Source: Marisimplicoccus framensis_A (lineage in GTDB: Bacteria > Bacteroidota > Bacteroidia > Flavobacteriales > Flavobacteriaceae). Taken from it: a stretch of 5,798 nucleotides of DNA. This document shows positions 1 to 5,798 of this stretch, one piece after another (position 1 is the stretch's first letter; every line of letters starts with the position of its first letter). The stretch lies in contig JBELLF010000050.1 of assembly GCA_042088875.1 (NCBI GenBank), forward strand, positions 1-5,798, given 5' to 3'. Made by a program: the position numbers and the translations under genes. The notes under the pieces are model-generated. The model did no database searches. It saw nothing but the letters and a program-made list of their open reading frames with translations, and was not told where the DNA came from.

Positions 1-42
1 GCAGATGGTACTGCTATTAGTGGGAGAGTATGTCGCCGCCTT
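1..42 (+). rRNA. rrf: 5S ribosomal RNA, 3' end (partial)
   Basis: The first about 42 bases match the end of a bacterial 5S rRNA: GATGGTACTGC, then GTGGGAGAGTA, then GTCGCCGCC, whose GCCGCC would close the terminal helix with the missing 5' end. Roughly two thirds of the gene lies left of the window, presumably with the 16S and 23S genes. Compared with the form I recall for flavobacteria (CCGATGG and AGTAGGTC), this copy reads CAGATGG and AGTATGTC, so it has small substitutions at usually conserved places. The exact mature 3' end is uncertain by a few bases. Confidence 0.88.
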
Positions 43-50
43 TATCTTAT

Positions 51-82
51 AAAAAGCACCCCTTAATTAGGGGTTTTTTTTT
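51..82. terminator. Intrinsic terminator, probably bidirectional
   Basis: The stem ACCCCT/AGGGGT (58-63 with 69-74) has a five-base loop and runs into nine T residues (74-82), an intrinsic terminator for the rRNA operon on the plus strand. Read on the minus strand, the same hairpin is preceded by a run of A and followed by TGCTTTTT, so it can also end the transcript of the DUF6452/DUF6048 pair arriving from the right. That would leave the pair a 3' untranslated tail of about 100 bases. The 92 bases between hairpin and gene (83-174) are AT-rich and show nothing else. Confidence 0.85.
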
Positions 83-174
83 ACTTTACACTTACTCTAA
101 TTCAAATAAATTTTTAGACAAATTCATTGAAGATATAATCAAAGAATAAATACAAAATAATAGATTGCTAGAAT

Positions 175-897
175 TTATTTACTTTTTTTAAATGGGATTG
201 AATAAGTTAATGTATAATTAAATCCACTTCCCCAGGTATTATCATCAGTCACCTTGTTAAATCCTGGGATAAAAAGATTATCAAAGTTTGAAGGTTTTGT
301 GTCTGACAATAATTTGTTTAATCTTAAGCTAATTCCAAGATATATATTTTTAAATGTTTCGACTTTAACTCCTGTTACAATTTCAATCCAGTTTCCATTC
401 AAATTATTGTGAGTTATATTTTCATAACCTGTATCAACTAGATTTGAAAAATAAGCATCTCCGCTTCTAATTGTATAGCTATCAACTTTGTTTGAGAATG
501 AAGAAGAGGCATATCTTAGACCTACGTATATTGAATTATCCATTCCAACCCAATTATTGAACATGTTAAAATCGAATCCTATTTTTAAATAATTACCAAC
601 TGAATTAAAATTAATATTTTCATCTTCAATGAACCTATCGATTAATCCATATTCAGCAGCTAAATAAAGATCATCAGTTATTTGTAAATCACCCACAATT
701 TCATAGCTTAATTTATCATCATTAGATAAAGATATTATTGAGTTTGATAAATCAATACCAAACCTTAACTTATTTATATTCAATAATTTATTTTTCTTTA
801 TTAAACTGTCACTTTCTATCTTTTCTGTTTGTGAAAATATAGAGTTAAGTGAAAAAATAAAGCTAATAATGAATAAGTATATTTGTTTTTTCTTCAT
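175..897 (-). CDS. DUF6048 family exported protein
   Basis: This 240-residue protein of unknown function resembles the Bacteroidota family DUF6048 (recognised from memory by RFGIDLS, EIVGDLQI, YLAAEYG, LKIGFDFN, IYVGLRY and LFIPGFNKV). Residues 1-22 form a signal peptide: Lys-rich start, hydrophobic core, likely cleavage SIFS|Q. The rest has alternating short strands, several ending in aromatic residues, and closes with YTLTYSIPF, which suggests an eight- to ten-stranded outer-membrane barrel; that is inference. The ATG at 897 was chosen because it starts the Lys-rich signal peptide directly; an in-frame ATG at 912 would add only MIQFL. The start lies inside the upstream DUF6452 gene (35-base overlap), so the two are probably cotranscribed and translationally coupled. 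No catalytic motif is visible. Confidence 0.8.
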   Translation of the reverse strand: MKKKQIYLFIISFIFSLNSIFSQTEKIESDSLIKKNKLLNINKLRFGIDLSNSIISLSNDDKLSYEIVGDLQITDDLYLAAEYGLIDRFIEDENINFNSVGNYLKIGFDFNMFNNWVGMDNSIYVGLRYASSSFSNKVDSYTIRSGDAYFSNLVDTGYENITHNNLNGNWIEIVTGVKVETFKNIYLGISLRLNKLLSDTKPSNFDNLFIPGFNKVTDDNTWGSGFNYTLTYSIPFKKSK

Positions 898-1327
898 TAA
901 AAATTGAATCATTTTCGATACTCACTTCTTTTATCCAGCCACTATTTTTTGATATTTCAGTATCTGATTTTACAACAAAATTTGATATGTAACCACAAGA
1001 TCTATTGAGGTATTTATGTATTGTTTGATGATGAATAGTAACAGTATCTAGAGTTTTGTTATATTCAAGAATATATTCTGTTTTATTAGAACTGGCAATT
1101 AAAGGAAGTTTTAAATTATCTCCACTATTTACTTCAATTATTGAATCTAGTCCAATTCCTCTGATATTCTCTAGAGAAATGCTTTTTGGTGCTTTATTAT
1201 CATAGTCAATAAAACCAATTGTAATTCTCTTTGTATTCTCAGACCCTTCTATGCAAATGTCATCTTTTTCACATCCAAGAATAATTAAAACTAATAAGAA
1301 AAGAATATTATGATACCTCTTAATCAT
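863..1327 (-). CDS. DUF6452 family lipoprotein
   Basis: This 154-residue lipoprotein has an uncharged core (residues 8-17) ending in the lipobox ILGC, with lipidated Cys19. The following residues E-K-D-D fit the K-(D/E)2 lipoprotein export signal described for Bacteroidota surface lipoproteins, so the protein may face the outside. The body matches my recollection of DUF6452: ITIGFIDYDN, a middle strand-rich part, and a conserved-looking SCGY. Cys25 and Cys111 are the only other cysteines and could pair. The ATG at 1327 is preferred; an in-frame TTG at 1345 sits inside the -7 promoter box and would not be on the transcript. The 3' end overlaps the DUF6048 start, indicating a two-gene operon. 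Function is unknown; a lipoprotein partner of the DUF6048 protein is the obvious guess. Confidence 0.82.
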   Translation of the reverse strand: MIKRYHNILFLLVLIILGCEKDDICIEGSENTKRITIGFIDYDNKAPKSISLENIRGIGLDSIIEVNSGDNLKLPLIASSNKTEYILEYNKTLDTVTIHHQTIHKYLNRSCGYISNFVVKSDTEISKNSGWIKEVSIENDSIFNEEKTNILIHY

Positions 1328-1329
1328 GA

Positions 1330-1368
1330 GATTAAATATTCTCAAAATTACTATATTTATATTTAATC
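1330..1368. repeat. 10-bp inverted repeat in the divergent promoter region
   Basis: GATTAAATAT (1330-1339) and ATATTTAATC (1359-1368) are perfect inverted copies separated by 19 bases. Half-site centres are 29 bases apart, close to three helical turns, and the dyad is centred on the -7 box of the minus-strand promoter. It could be an operator controlling the lipoprotein operon and perhaps rocD. The sequence is nearly all A and T, so chance is a real alternative. Confidence 0.35.
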
Positions 1369-1372
1369 AAAA
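1343..1372 (-). promoter_or_regulatory. Bacteroidota-type promoter of the DUF6452/DUF6048 operon
   Basis: On the minus strand, TAATTTTG (1350 to 1343) matches the TAnnTTTG -7 consensus of Bacteroidota exactly. A TTTTG (1372 to 1368) lies 17 bases upstream, within the TTG-N17-23-TAnnTTTG spacing known for Flavobacterium. Transcription would start near 1336-1339, leaving a leader of about 10 bases before the ATG at 1327. There is no Shine-Dalgarno sequence, as is common in this phylum. Confidence 0.65.
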
Positions 1373-1382
1373 TTCTTTTAAA

Positions 1383-2663
1383 TTGATAGAAAAAACCTCA
1401 AAAGATTTATCACGATATTACCTAGATCTTGAAAAAAAGTATGGCGCACATGATTACCATCCACTTCCTGTTGTTTTAGAAAAAGGTGAGGGTGTATTTA
1501 TGTGGGATGTAAATGGAAAAAAGTATTATGACTTTCTATCAGCTTATTCAGCTGTTAATCAAGGACATTGTCATCCAGAATTAGTTAGTTTAATTAAAAA
1601 TCAAGCTGAGACCCTTACATTAACATCAAGAGCTTTTCACAATAATAAGCTTGGAGAATATATGGAGTTTGCAACAAAGTTATTTGGATTTGATCAGCTA
1701 CTTCCTATGAATACTGGAGCTGAAGGTGTCGAGACTTCAATTAAATTATCAAGAAAATGGGGGTACTTAAAAAAGAAAGTTGATGAAAACCAAGCAAAAA
1801 TTGTTGTTTGTAACAATAATTTTCATGGAAGAACAACAACTGTAATTTCATTTTCTTCTGATCCTGGATCTAAAGATTTTTTTGGTCCTCATACACCCGG
1901 ATTTATTCACATACCCCATGGAGAAATTAGTGCTTTGGAAAATGAATTTAAAAAAGATAAAAATATAGTAGCATTTCTGGTTGAACCTATACAAGGTGAA
2001 GCAGGTGTTAATGTACCTGAACCTGAATACTTAAAAAAAGTCAGAAGCTTGTGCTCAGAATATAATGTTCTGATGATTGCTGATGAAATTCAGACTGGTC
2101 TAGGGAGAACTGGATCTTTGCTTGCATCTTGTGGTAATTGTAGTTGTGAATCTTCTTGCGAGCAACAGTCAACTTATGTCAGACCAGATATATTAATTCT
2201 TGCAAAAGCATTGAGCGGAGGTACGTATCCTATATCAGCTGTTCTTTGTGACTCTGAAATAATGGAAGTTATTCAGCCTGGCCAACATGGTAGTACTTTT
2301 GGTGGAAATCCTTTTGCAGCAAGTATTGCAAAGAAGGCTCTTGAAATAATAATTGATGAAAAATTAGCTCAAAATGCAAGAGTTCTTGGCGAAATATTTA
2401 GATCTGAAATGAATAAATATATTAAATCAAGTAAAATAGCTGAACTAGTTAGAGGTAAGGGACTTTTAAATGCAATTGTAATTAATGATTCTGAAGACAG
2501 TCAAACTGCTTGGAATATATGTCTTAAGTTAAGAGATAATGGGTTACTTGCTAAACCTACCCATGGAAATGTAATAAGGTTTGCACCTCCTCTTGTTATG
2601 ACTGAAAATCAATTGTATGATTGTATTAGTATAATAACTTCAACAATTAAAGAATTTGAATAA
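1383..2663 (+). CDS. rocD: Ornithine aminotransferase (ornithine--oxo-acid transaminase)
   Basis: This class III PLP aminotransferase (EC 2.6.1.13) moves the delta-amino group of ornithine to 2-oxoglutarate, giving glutamate-5-semialdehyde and glutamate in the cytoplasm. Much of it aligns with human OAT from memory: YGAHDYHPLPV, AYSAVNQGHCHP, LTLTSRAF, VEPIQGEAGV, HGSTFGGNP, RGKGLLNAIVI, LRDNGLLAKPTHG. Tyr25 and Tyr55 correspond to the ornithine-specificity tyrosines, Asp234 (ADEIQTG) to the PLP-nitrogen aspartate and Lys275 (AKALSGG) to the Schiff-base lysine, which argues for RocD over ArgD. The start is uncertain: TTG at 1383 gives 426 residues and a family-like N-terminus (MIEKTSKDL). The ATG at 1326 would add 19 unfamiliar residues and overlap the divergent gene's start codon. 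A 12-residue insertion with four cysteines (Cys250, 253, 255, 259) lies between Asp234 and Lys275. The desulfurase gene follows after 6 bases. Confidence 0.95.
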   Translation: MIEKTSKDLSRYYLDLEKKYGAHDYHPLPVVLEKGEGVFMWDVNGKKYYDFLSAYSAVNQGHCHPELVSLIKNQAETLTLTSRAFHNNKLGEYMEFATKLFGFDQLLPMNTGAEGVETSIKLSRKWGYLKKKVDENQAKIVVCNNNFHGRTTTVISFSSDPGSKDFFGPHTPGFIHIPHGEISALENEFKKDKNIVAFLVEPIQGEAGVNVPEPEYLKKVRSLCSEYNVLMIADEIQTGLGRTGSLLASCGNCSCESSCEQQSTYVRPDILILAKALSGGTYPISAVLCDSEIMEVIQPGQHGSTFGGNPFAASIAKKALEIIIDEKLAQNARVLGEIFRSEMNKYIKSSKIAELVRGKGLLNAIVINDSEDSQTAWNICLKLRDNGLLAKPTHGNVIRFAPPLVMTENQLYDCISIITSTIKEFE

Positions 2664-2669
2664 AAGTAT

Positions 2670-3812
2670 ATGAAAGTATATTTTGATAATGCTGCAACTA
2701 CTAAAGTTAGAAATGAGGTGGTTGATGAGATCTCTGATGTTTTAAAAAACTGTTTTGGAAATCCATCTTCAACACATTCTTACGGAAGATCAGCTAAATC
2801 GTATATTGAAACATCTAGAAAATCAATTGCAAAAATTTTAAACTGTGAACCAGGAGAAATCATTTTTAATTCAGGGGGTACAGAGTCTGACAACTCAATA
2901 CTAAAATGTGCTGTTAAAGACCTTGGGGTTAAACATGTTATATCATCAAAAATTGAACACCATGCAATAACTCATACTCTTGAAGAAATTAAAAATAAGG
3001 ATCTAAAAGTACATTATGTTGCCCTAAAGGATGAAGGAGAGGTCGACATAGAGGACCTTGAGAGACTATTAAGATCAAATAATGAGCCTAAACTTGTATC
3101 GTTAATGTATATAAATAACGAGATTGGTAATATTCTTGACGTAAAATCAGTTTCAGAATTATGTAGAAAACATAATGCTTATTTTCATTCCGATGCAGTT
3201 CAAGCTGTTGGGCACTACCCAATTGATTTAAGTTTATTAAATATTGATTTTTTGTCTTCTGCAGGTCATAAATTCCATGGTCCCAAAGGTGTTGGTTTTA
3301 CATATATAAATAAATCAACAAAAATAAAATCTTTTATTTGTGGTGGTCCTCAAGAGAGAGGGCTTAGAGCAGGTACTGAGTCTGTTCATAATATAGTAGG
3401 TATGACCAAAGCTCTAGAGATTTCTATTCAAAACTTAGATAAAGAAGTTGAACATGTTAAATCAATCAAAAGACATATGATTGAAAAACTTAATAATCTT
3501 TTTCCTGATATTCACTACAATGGAATGTCAGGAGATTTAGAAAAAAGTACGTATACAGTGTTAAATGTTTGCTTCCCTATATCTAATGATAAAGCTTCAA
3601 TGCTTGATTTTCATCTTGATTTGAAAGGTATAGCATGCTCTAAAGGAAGTGCATGTCAATCAGGTAGTTCAAGTGGATCGCATGTGCTTAAGGAAATACA
3701 GAATGAAAAGATTAAAAATTTACCATCTATTAGGTTTTCATTCTCACATAATAATTCAATAGAAGAAGTTGATTATTTAATAGAAACCCTTAAAGAGTTT
3801 ATAAATAGCTAG
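2670..3812 (+). CDS. Cysteine desulfurase, NifS/IscS type (group I)
   Basis: This 380-residue class V PLP enzyme takes sulfur from cysteine, forming alanine and an enzyme persulfide for Fe-S clusters or tRNA thiolation. Visible motifs in order: YFDNAATT (4-11), FGNPSSTHSYGR, GGTESDN (69-75), EHHAI with the PLP-stacking His97, NNEIGN (149-154), SDAVQ with Asp175 and Gln178, GHKFHGPKG with the Schiff-base Lys201, RGLRAGTE, and the mobile loop CSKGSACQSG with catalytic Cys329. The long loop and GSAC motif mark group I rather than SufS. An extra Cys323 sits six residues before the catalytic one. Length is close to the 380-400 usual for the family. It follows rocD by 6 bases and is probably in the same operon; no iscU, iscA or other Fe-S gene is nearby, so whether it serves Fe-S assembly or tRNA modification is open. 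The symbol is left blank for that reason. Confidence 0.93.
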   Translation: MKVYFDNAATTKVRNEVVDEISDVLKNCFGNPSSTHSYGRSAKSYIETSRKSIAKILNCEPGEIIFNSGGTESDNSILKCAVKDLGVKHVISSKIEHHAITHTLEEIKNKDLKVHYVALKDEGEVDIEDLERLLRSNNEPKLVSLMYINNEIGNILDVKSVSELCRKHNAYFHSDAVQAVGHYPIDLSLLNIDFLSSAGHKFHGPKGVGFTYINKSTKIKSFICGGPQERGLRAGTESVHNIVGMTKALEISIQNLDKEVEHVKSIKRHMIEKLNNLFPDIHYNGMSGDLEKSTYTVLNVCFPISNDKASMLDFHLDLKGIACSKGSACQSGSSSGSHVLKEIQNEKIKNLPSIRFSFSHNNSIEEVDYLIETLKEFINS

Positions 3813-5473
3813 TAATAAATTTTAGTTTTATAAATCTGTTTATTACCTACACCATCTTCTAATTCAATTAATAAATCATTTTCCCCATCTTCAATAACTG
3901 AATCAGATAAATCGTGAAAAATTAAATTTTGCTTAGGTTCATATTCAAACAATGCCCATTTTCCATTTATATACACATTATAGTTTTTAATTCCAGATTT
4001 ATCATCTTTTATCTTGATTCTTAATGTTTTATTGGACTTAACGTTTGATTTATTTTTAAAATTTATAGGTCTAATTTCTGGTAATATAGAATCTCTTGAG
4101 ATAATATATTTTCCCAATGAAGAAGTATTAGCTGTAATAAATGAATCATTAATTTTAGAACTTATATAATTAACTTTGTTATTTACAATTTTACCAATAA
4201 ATGTCTGACTTAAACTAAGCGAATCTAAATTTTTATCAATAGGTACTTTTAATTTAATTGAAGATCGAAAAGGAGTTACTTCTTCTCCTAAATCAATAGT
4301 ATTATCCTTAGATGTTATATTAAGAAGCACATCTTCATAAAATGTATTTTTATTAATCTCAATAGATGATTCTCCTTTATTGATAACATATTTTTGATTG
4401 GCCAATATTTCAATTCCATTTAATGGTTTATTTAATTCTATAGAATCAGTGCTTATAATTTTAAATTTAAGATAAGATGCATTATTGTTCCAATCTGTGA
4501 CTTTAATATTTACATTACTACCACTAATTTCATTAGATTTAATGATACCATCAAAGTCATTTTTTTTTATAAATGACAAATTAGATTTAGGTGGTGAATA
4601 AACCTTTAAGACTCTCTTATTATTTTTAACTAGAGATAGGTAATCATACATAAGTTTTTTATAATGGTTTTCACTAAACTTGATTCTATCCATACTATAA
4701 GAAAACTTCCGGATTGAATCAATTAAAAGTTCAATTTTATACACACCATTTCTGTTAAACAAATTTTTATATTGTATATCATAAATATCTAAACCAAACC
4801 CTATATTTCCACTAAATACTATATTATCAGCAACATAAGTTGAATCATTAACTTTAGATATCTTAACTCTTTTAGGTAAATGTCTAATAAGACTATTGTT
4901 TTCATTAATAGTATATAGACCTCTAATTATTGGTCTTTCAAGATCTTCATATGTATAATTAAAAATAAGTGGATTTAGAGCATCTTGAGAATTGGTCTCT
5001 CGTATTTCAAAATGTAAATGAGCACCAAATGATCTTCCAGTATTTCCTGAATAACCTATTAATTCTCCTCTTTTAATTTGTATTTTATCTTTTTTTGGAA
5101 ACTTTTTTACAGTGAAAGATTTAGATCTATACTGTTCCGATTTAATATATCTTTCTATATCTGGGCTAAATCTACTTAAATGAGCATATACAGAACTATA
5201 ACCGTTTGGGTGAGTTATATAGATTACCTTACCATATCCGTTAGGACTTACTTCAATTCTAGAAATATAACCATCTTCTATGCTAAAAATATTAATTCCT
5301 TCACCACCCTTGAAATCAATACCAGTATGAAATCTAGATCTAAACTCCCCAAATGTTCCCGACAGATTAAATGGAGCATCAATAGGTGTATGGAAGTCAA
5401 CTTCTTGCGAGTGAATTACAATTGATGAAAAAGAAACTAGTAATTTGGTTAATAATTTTTGAAAAAACCTCAT
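3809..5473 (-). CDS. Secreted M23 family (LytM-type) metallopeptidase with beta-rich C-terminal region
   Basis: This 554-residue exported zinc peptidase is probably a peptidoglycan endopeptidase acting in the periplasm. Residues 1-22 are a signal peptide (likely cleavage HS|Q). Residues about 35-165 form the M23 domain with zinc ligands His49 and Asp53 (FHTGID) and His154 (HLHFE), plus His98 (YAHL) and His152 near the active site, so it looks active. A Lys-rich stretch (116-134) interrupts the domain before GYSGNTGRSFGAHLHF. The remaining 390 residues are strand-rich; residues 464-554 resemble an Ig-like module (DDKSGIKNYNVYINGKW, then EDGVGNKQ). This long architecture is familiar in Bacteroidota. 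The gene converges on the cysteine desulfurase with a four-base overlap and diverges from a coiled-coil gene linked to division. The exact cleavage target cannot be read from sequence. Confidence 0.92.
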   Translation of the reverse strand: MRFFQKLLTKLLVSFSSIVIHSQEVDFHTPIDAPFNLSGTFGEFRSRFHTGIDFKGGEGINIFSIEDGYISRIEVSPNGYGKVIYITHPNGYSSVYAHLSRFSPDIERYIKSEQYRSKSFTVKKFPKKDKIQIKRGELIGYSGNTGRSFGAHLHFEIRETNSQDALNPLIFNYTYEDLERPIIRGLYTINENNSLIRHLPKRVKISKVNDSTYVADNIVFSGNIGFGLDIYDIQYKNLFNRNGVYKIELLIDSIRKFSYSMDRIKFSENHYKKLMYDYLSLVKNNKRVLKVYSPPKSNLSFIKKNDFDGIIKSNEISGSNVNIKVTDWNNNASYLKFKIISTDSIELNKPLNGIEILANQKYVINKGESSIEINKNTFYEDVLLNITSKDNTIDLGEEVTPFRSSIKLKVPIDKNLDSLSLSQTFIGKIVNNKVNYISSKINDSFITANTSSLGKYIISRDSILPEIRPINFKNKSNVKSNKTLRIKIKDDKSGIKNYNVYINGKWALFEYEPKQNLIFHDLSDSVIEDGENDLLIELEDGVGNKQIYKTKIYY

Positions 5474-5480
5474 TCTATTT

Positions 5481-5511
5481 CAAATTTAAATTAAGATTTT
5501 TATAAATTGAA
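5481..5511 (-). promoter_or_regulatory. Candidate promoter of the M23 peptidase gene
   Basis: On the minus strand TAAATTTG (5488 to 5481) is an exact TAnnTTTG -7 element. The -33 region has only a weak TTTC-like match about 20 bases upstream. The box ends 7 bases before the ATG at 5473, so the leader would be only a few bases. ATTTCAA (5477-5483) and TTGAAAT (5507-5513) form a 7-bp inverted repeat around it. The region is AT-rich and chance matches are likely, so this is tentative. Confidence 0.42.
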
Positions 5512-5536
5512 ATCATTAAAATAATATTTATCTAAT

Positions 5537-5798
5537 ATGCTAGTAAAGAACTTAACCTCTTTAAATGAAAAACTCAATACTTTATTAGCTAAATTAAATG
5601 AATTAAAAAAGTTAAATCAAGAACTTGAGAGTAAAAATGAATATTTAGTAAAATCAAACAAAGATCTTGAAAACAAAATAAAATTAATACAGGCAAAGGA
5701 AAAACAGCTTAAATTAGTAAGTGCTATATCTGACGATAGTGATAATAAACAATATTTTAAAAATAAAATTGATTATTTAATTCAAGAAATTGACTATT
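5537..5798 (+). CDS. Coiled-coil protein, probably ZapB/ZauP-like, upstream of zapA (3' truncated by window)
   Basis: An open frame begins at the ATG at 5537 (in-frame stop at 5522-5524) and runs off the window after 87 complete codons. Residues 1-60 are a parallel coiled-coil-type heptad pattern rich in Leu, Asn, Lys and Glu (LNEKLNTLLAKLNELKKLN). Residues about 70-87 (KNKIDYLIQEIDY) resemble the end of the small coiled-coil protein encoded just before zapA in flavobacteria, which I recall as carrying a KLKIN-LIREID-type C-terminus. If so, it would assist ZapA at the FtsZ ring and only about 10 residues are missing. It diverges from the M23 peptidase across 63 bases. Without the next gene the division role is inference; a generic coiled-coil protein cannot be excluded. 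Confidence 0.72.
   Translation, partial: MLVKNLTSLNEKLNTLLAKLNELKKLNQELESKNEYLVKSNKDLENKIKLIQAKEKQLKLVSAISDDSDNKQYFKNKIDYLIQEIDY

Noticed and set aside
898..912. Upstream ATG for the DUF6048 gene at 912
   Set aside because: It adds only MIQFL ahead of a standard MKKK signal-peptide start. It cannot be excluded but is less likely.
1328..1345. Longer DUF6452 start at a TTG codon (1345)
   Set aside because: The TTG is part of the TAnnTTTG promoter box, so it would not be transcribed, and the ATG at 1327 gives a normal lipoprotein signal peptide.
1352..1365. Plus-strand TATATTTA repeats as a rocD -7 box
   Set aside because: The final G of the consensus is missing and no TTG lies at the right distance upstream, so the rocD promoter was left unassigned.
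2664..2686. Short direct repeat AAGTATA flanking the desulfurase start
   Set aside because: Seven AT-rich bases across a start codon are expected by chance in DNA of this composition.
3795..3830. Possible terminator hairpin at the desulfurase/M23 junction
   Set aside because: Only a five-base AT stem (TTTAT/ATAAA) with a long loop can be drawn, and no T run follows at the right place.
5180..5425. 81-codon open frame on the plus strand
   Set aside because: It lies wholly antisense to the signal peptide and M23 catalytic domain of the peptidase gene, and its product resembles no family I know. It is a shadow of the real gene.
1..5798. Mobile element, CRISPR array, toxin-antitoxin or defence system
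   Set aside because: No transposase, integrase, regular repeat-spacer pattern, tRNA-adjacent attachment site or small toxin-like gene is visible; all large frames are accounted for by recognisable families.

Overview
This is an AT-rich, gene-dense window that reads as a chromosomal housekeeping segment of a Bacteroidota member, most likely Flavobacteriales. The main reasons are the paired DUF6452 lipoprotein and DUF6048 protein, which are Bacteroidota families recalled from knowledge. Supporting signs are TAnnTTTG-type -7 promoter elements, no obvious Shine-Dalgarno sequences, and a long M23 peptidase with a beta-rich tail beside a coiled-coil gene of the type found upstream of zapA. The very short intergenic gaps and low GC suggest a compact, possibly streamlined genome. 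The genus cannot be told from this sequence.

Layout. Bases 1-42 are the 3' end of a 5S rRNA gene, so a ribosomal RNA operon lies to the left. It is followed by a hairpin terminator at 51-82 that appears to work in both directions. On the minus strand, a DUF6452-like lipoprotein gene (863-1327) overlaps the start of a DUF6048-like exported protein gene (175-897). Both are transcribed towards the 5S gene. A short divergent promoter region of about 55 bases, with a clear minus-strand promoter and a 10-bp dyad, separates them from the plus-strand pair rocD (ornithine aminotransferase) and a group I cysteine desulfurase, which lie 6 bases apart. The desulfurase ends tail-to-tail with a minus-strand M23 metallopeptidase, and the two stop codons share one CTAG. 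A second divergent gap (5474-5536) separates the peptidase from a plus-strand coiled-coil protein cut off by the window end, probably the ZapB/ZauP-like gene that precedes zapA.

How the genes fit together. Three functional blocks are visible. The first is an envelope pair of unknown function (lipoprotein plus exported, possibly outer-membrane protein). The second is a PLP-enzyme pair: RocD converts ornithine and an oxo acid to glutamate semialdehyde, and the desulfurase mobilises sulfur from cysteine. The third is a cell-wall and division block (M23 peptidase, coiled-coil protein). No mobile element, CRISPR array, defence system or other clearly novel system was seen. The less ordinary points are a 12-residue, four-cysteine insertion in RocD, a lipoprotein surface-export-like motif in DUF6452, the rocD start codon problem, and very compact or near-leaderless gene starts.
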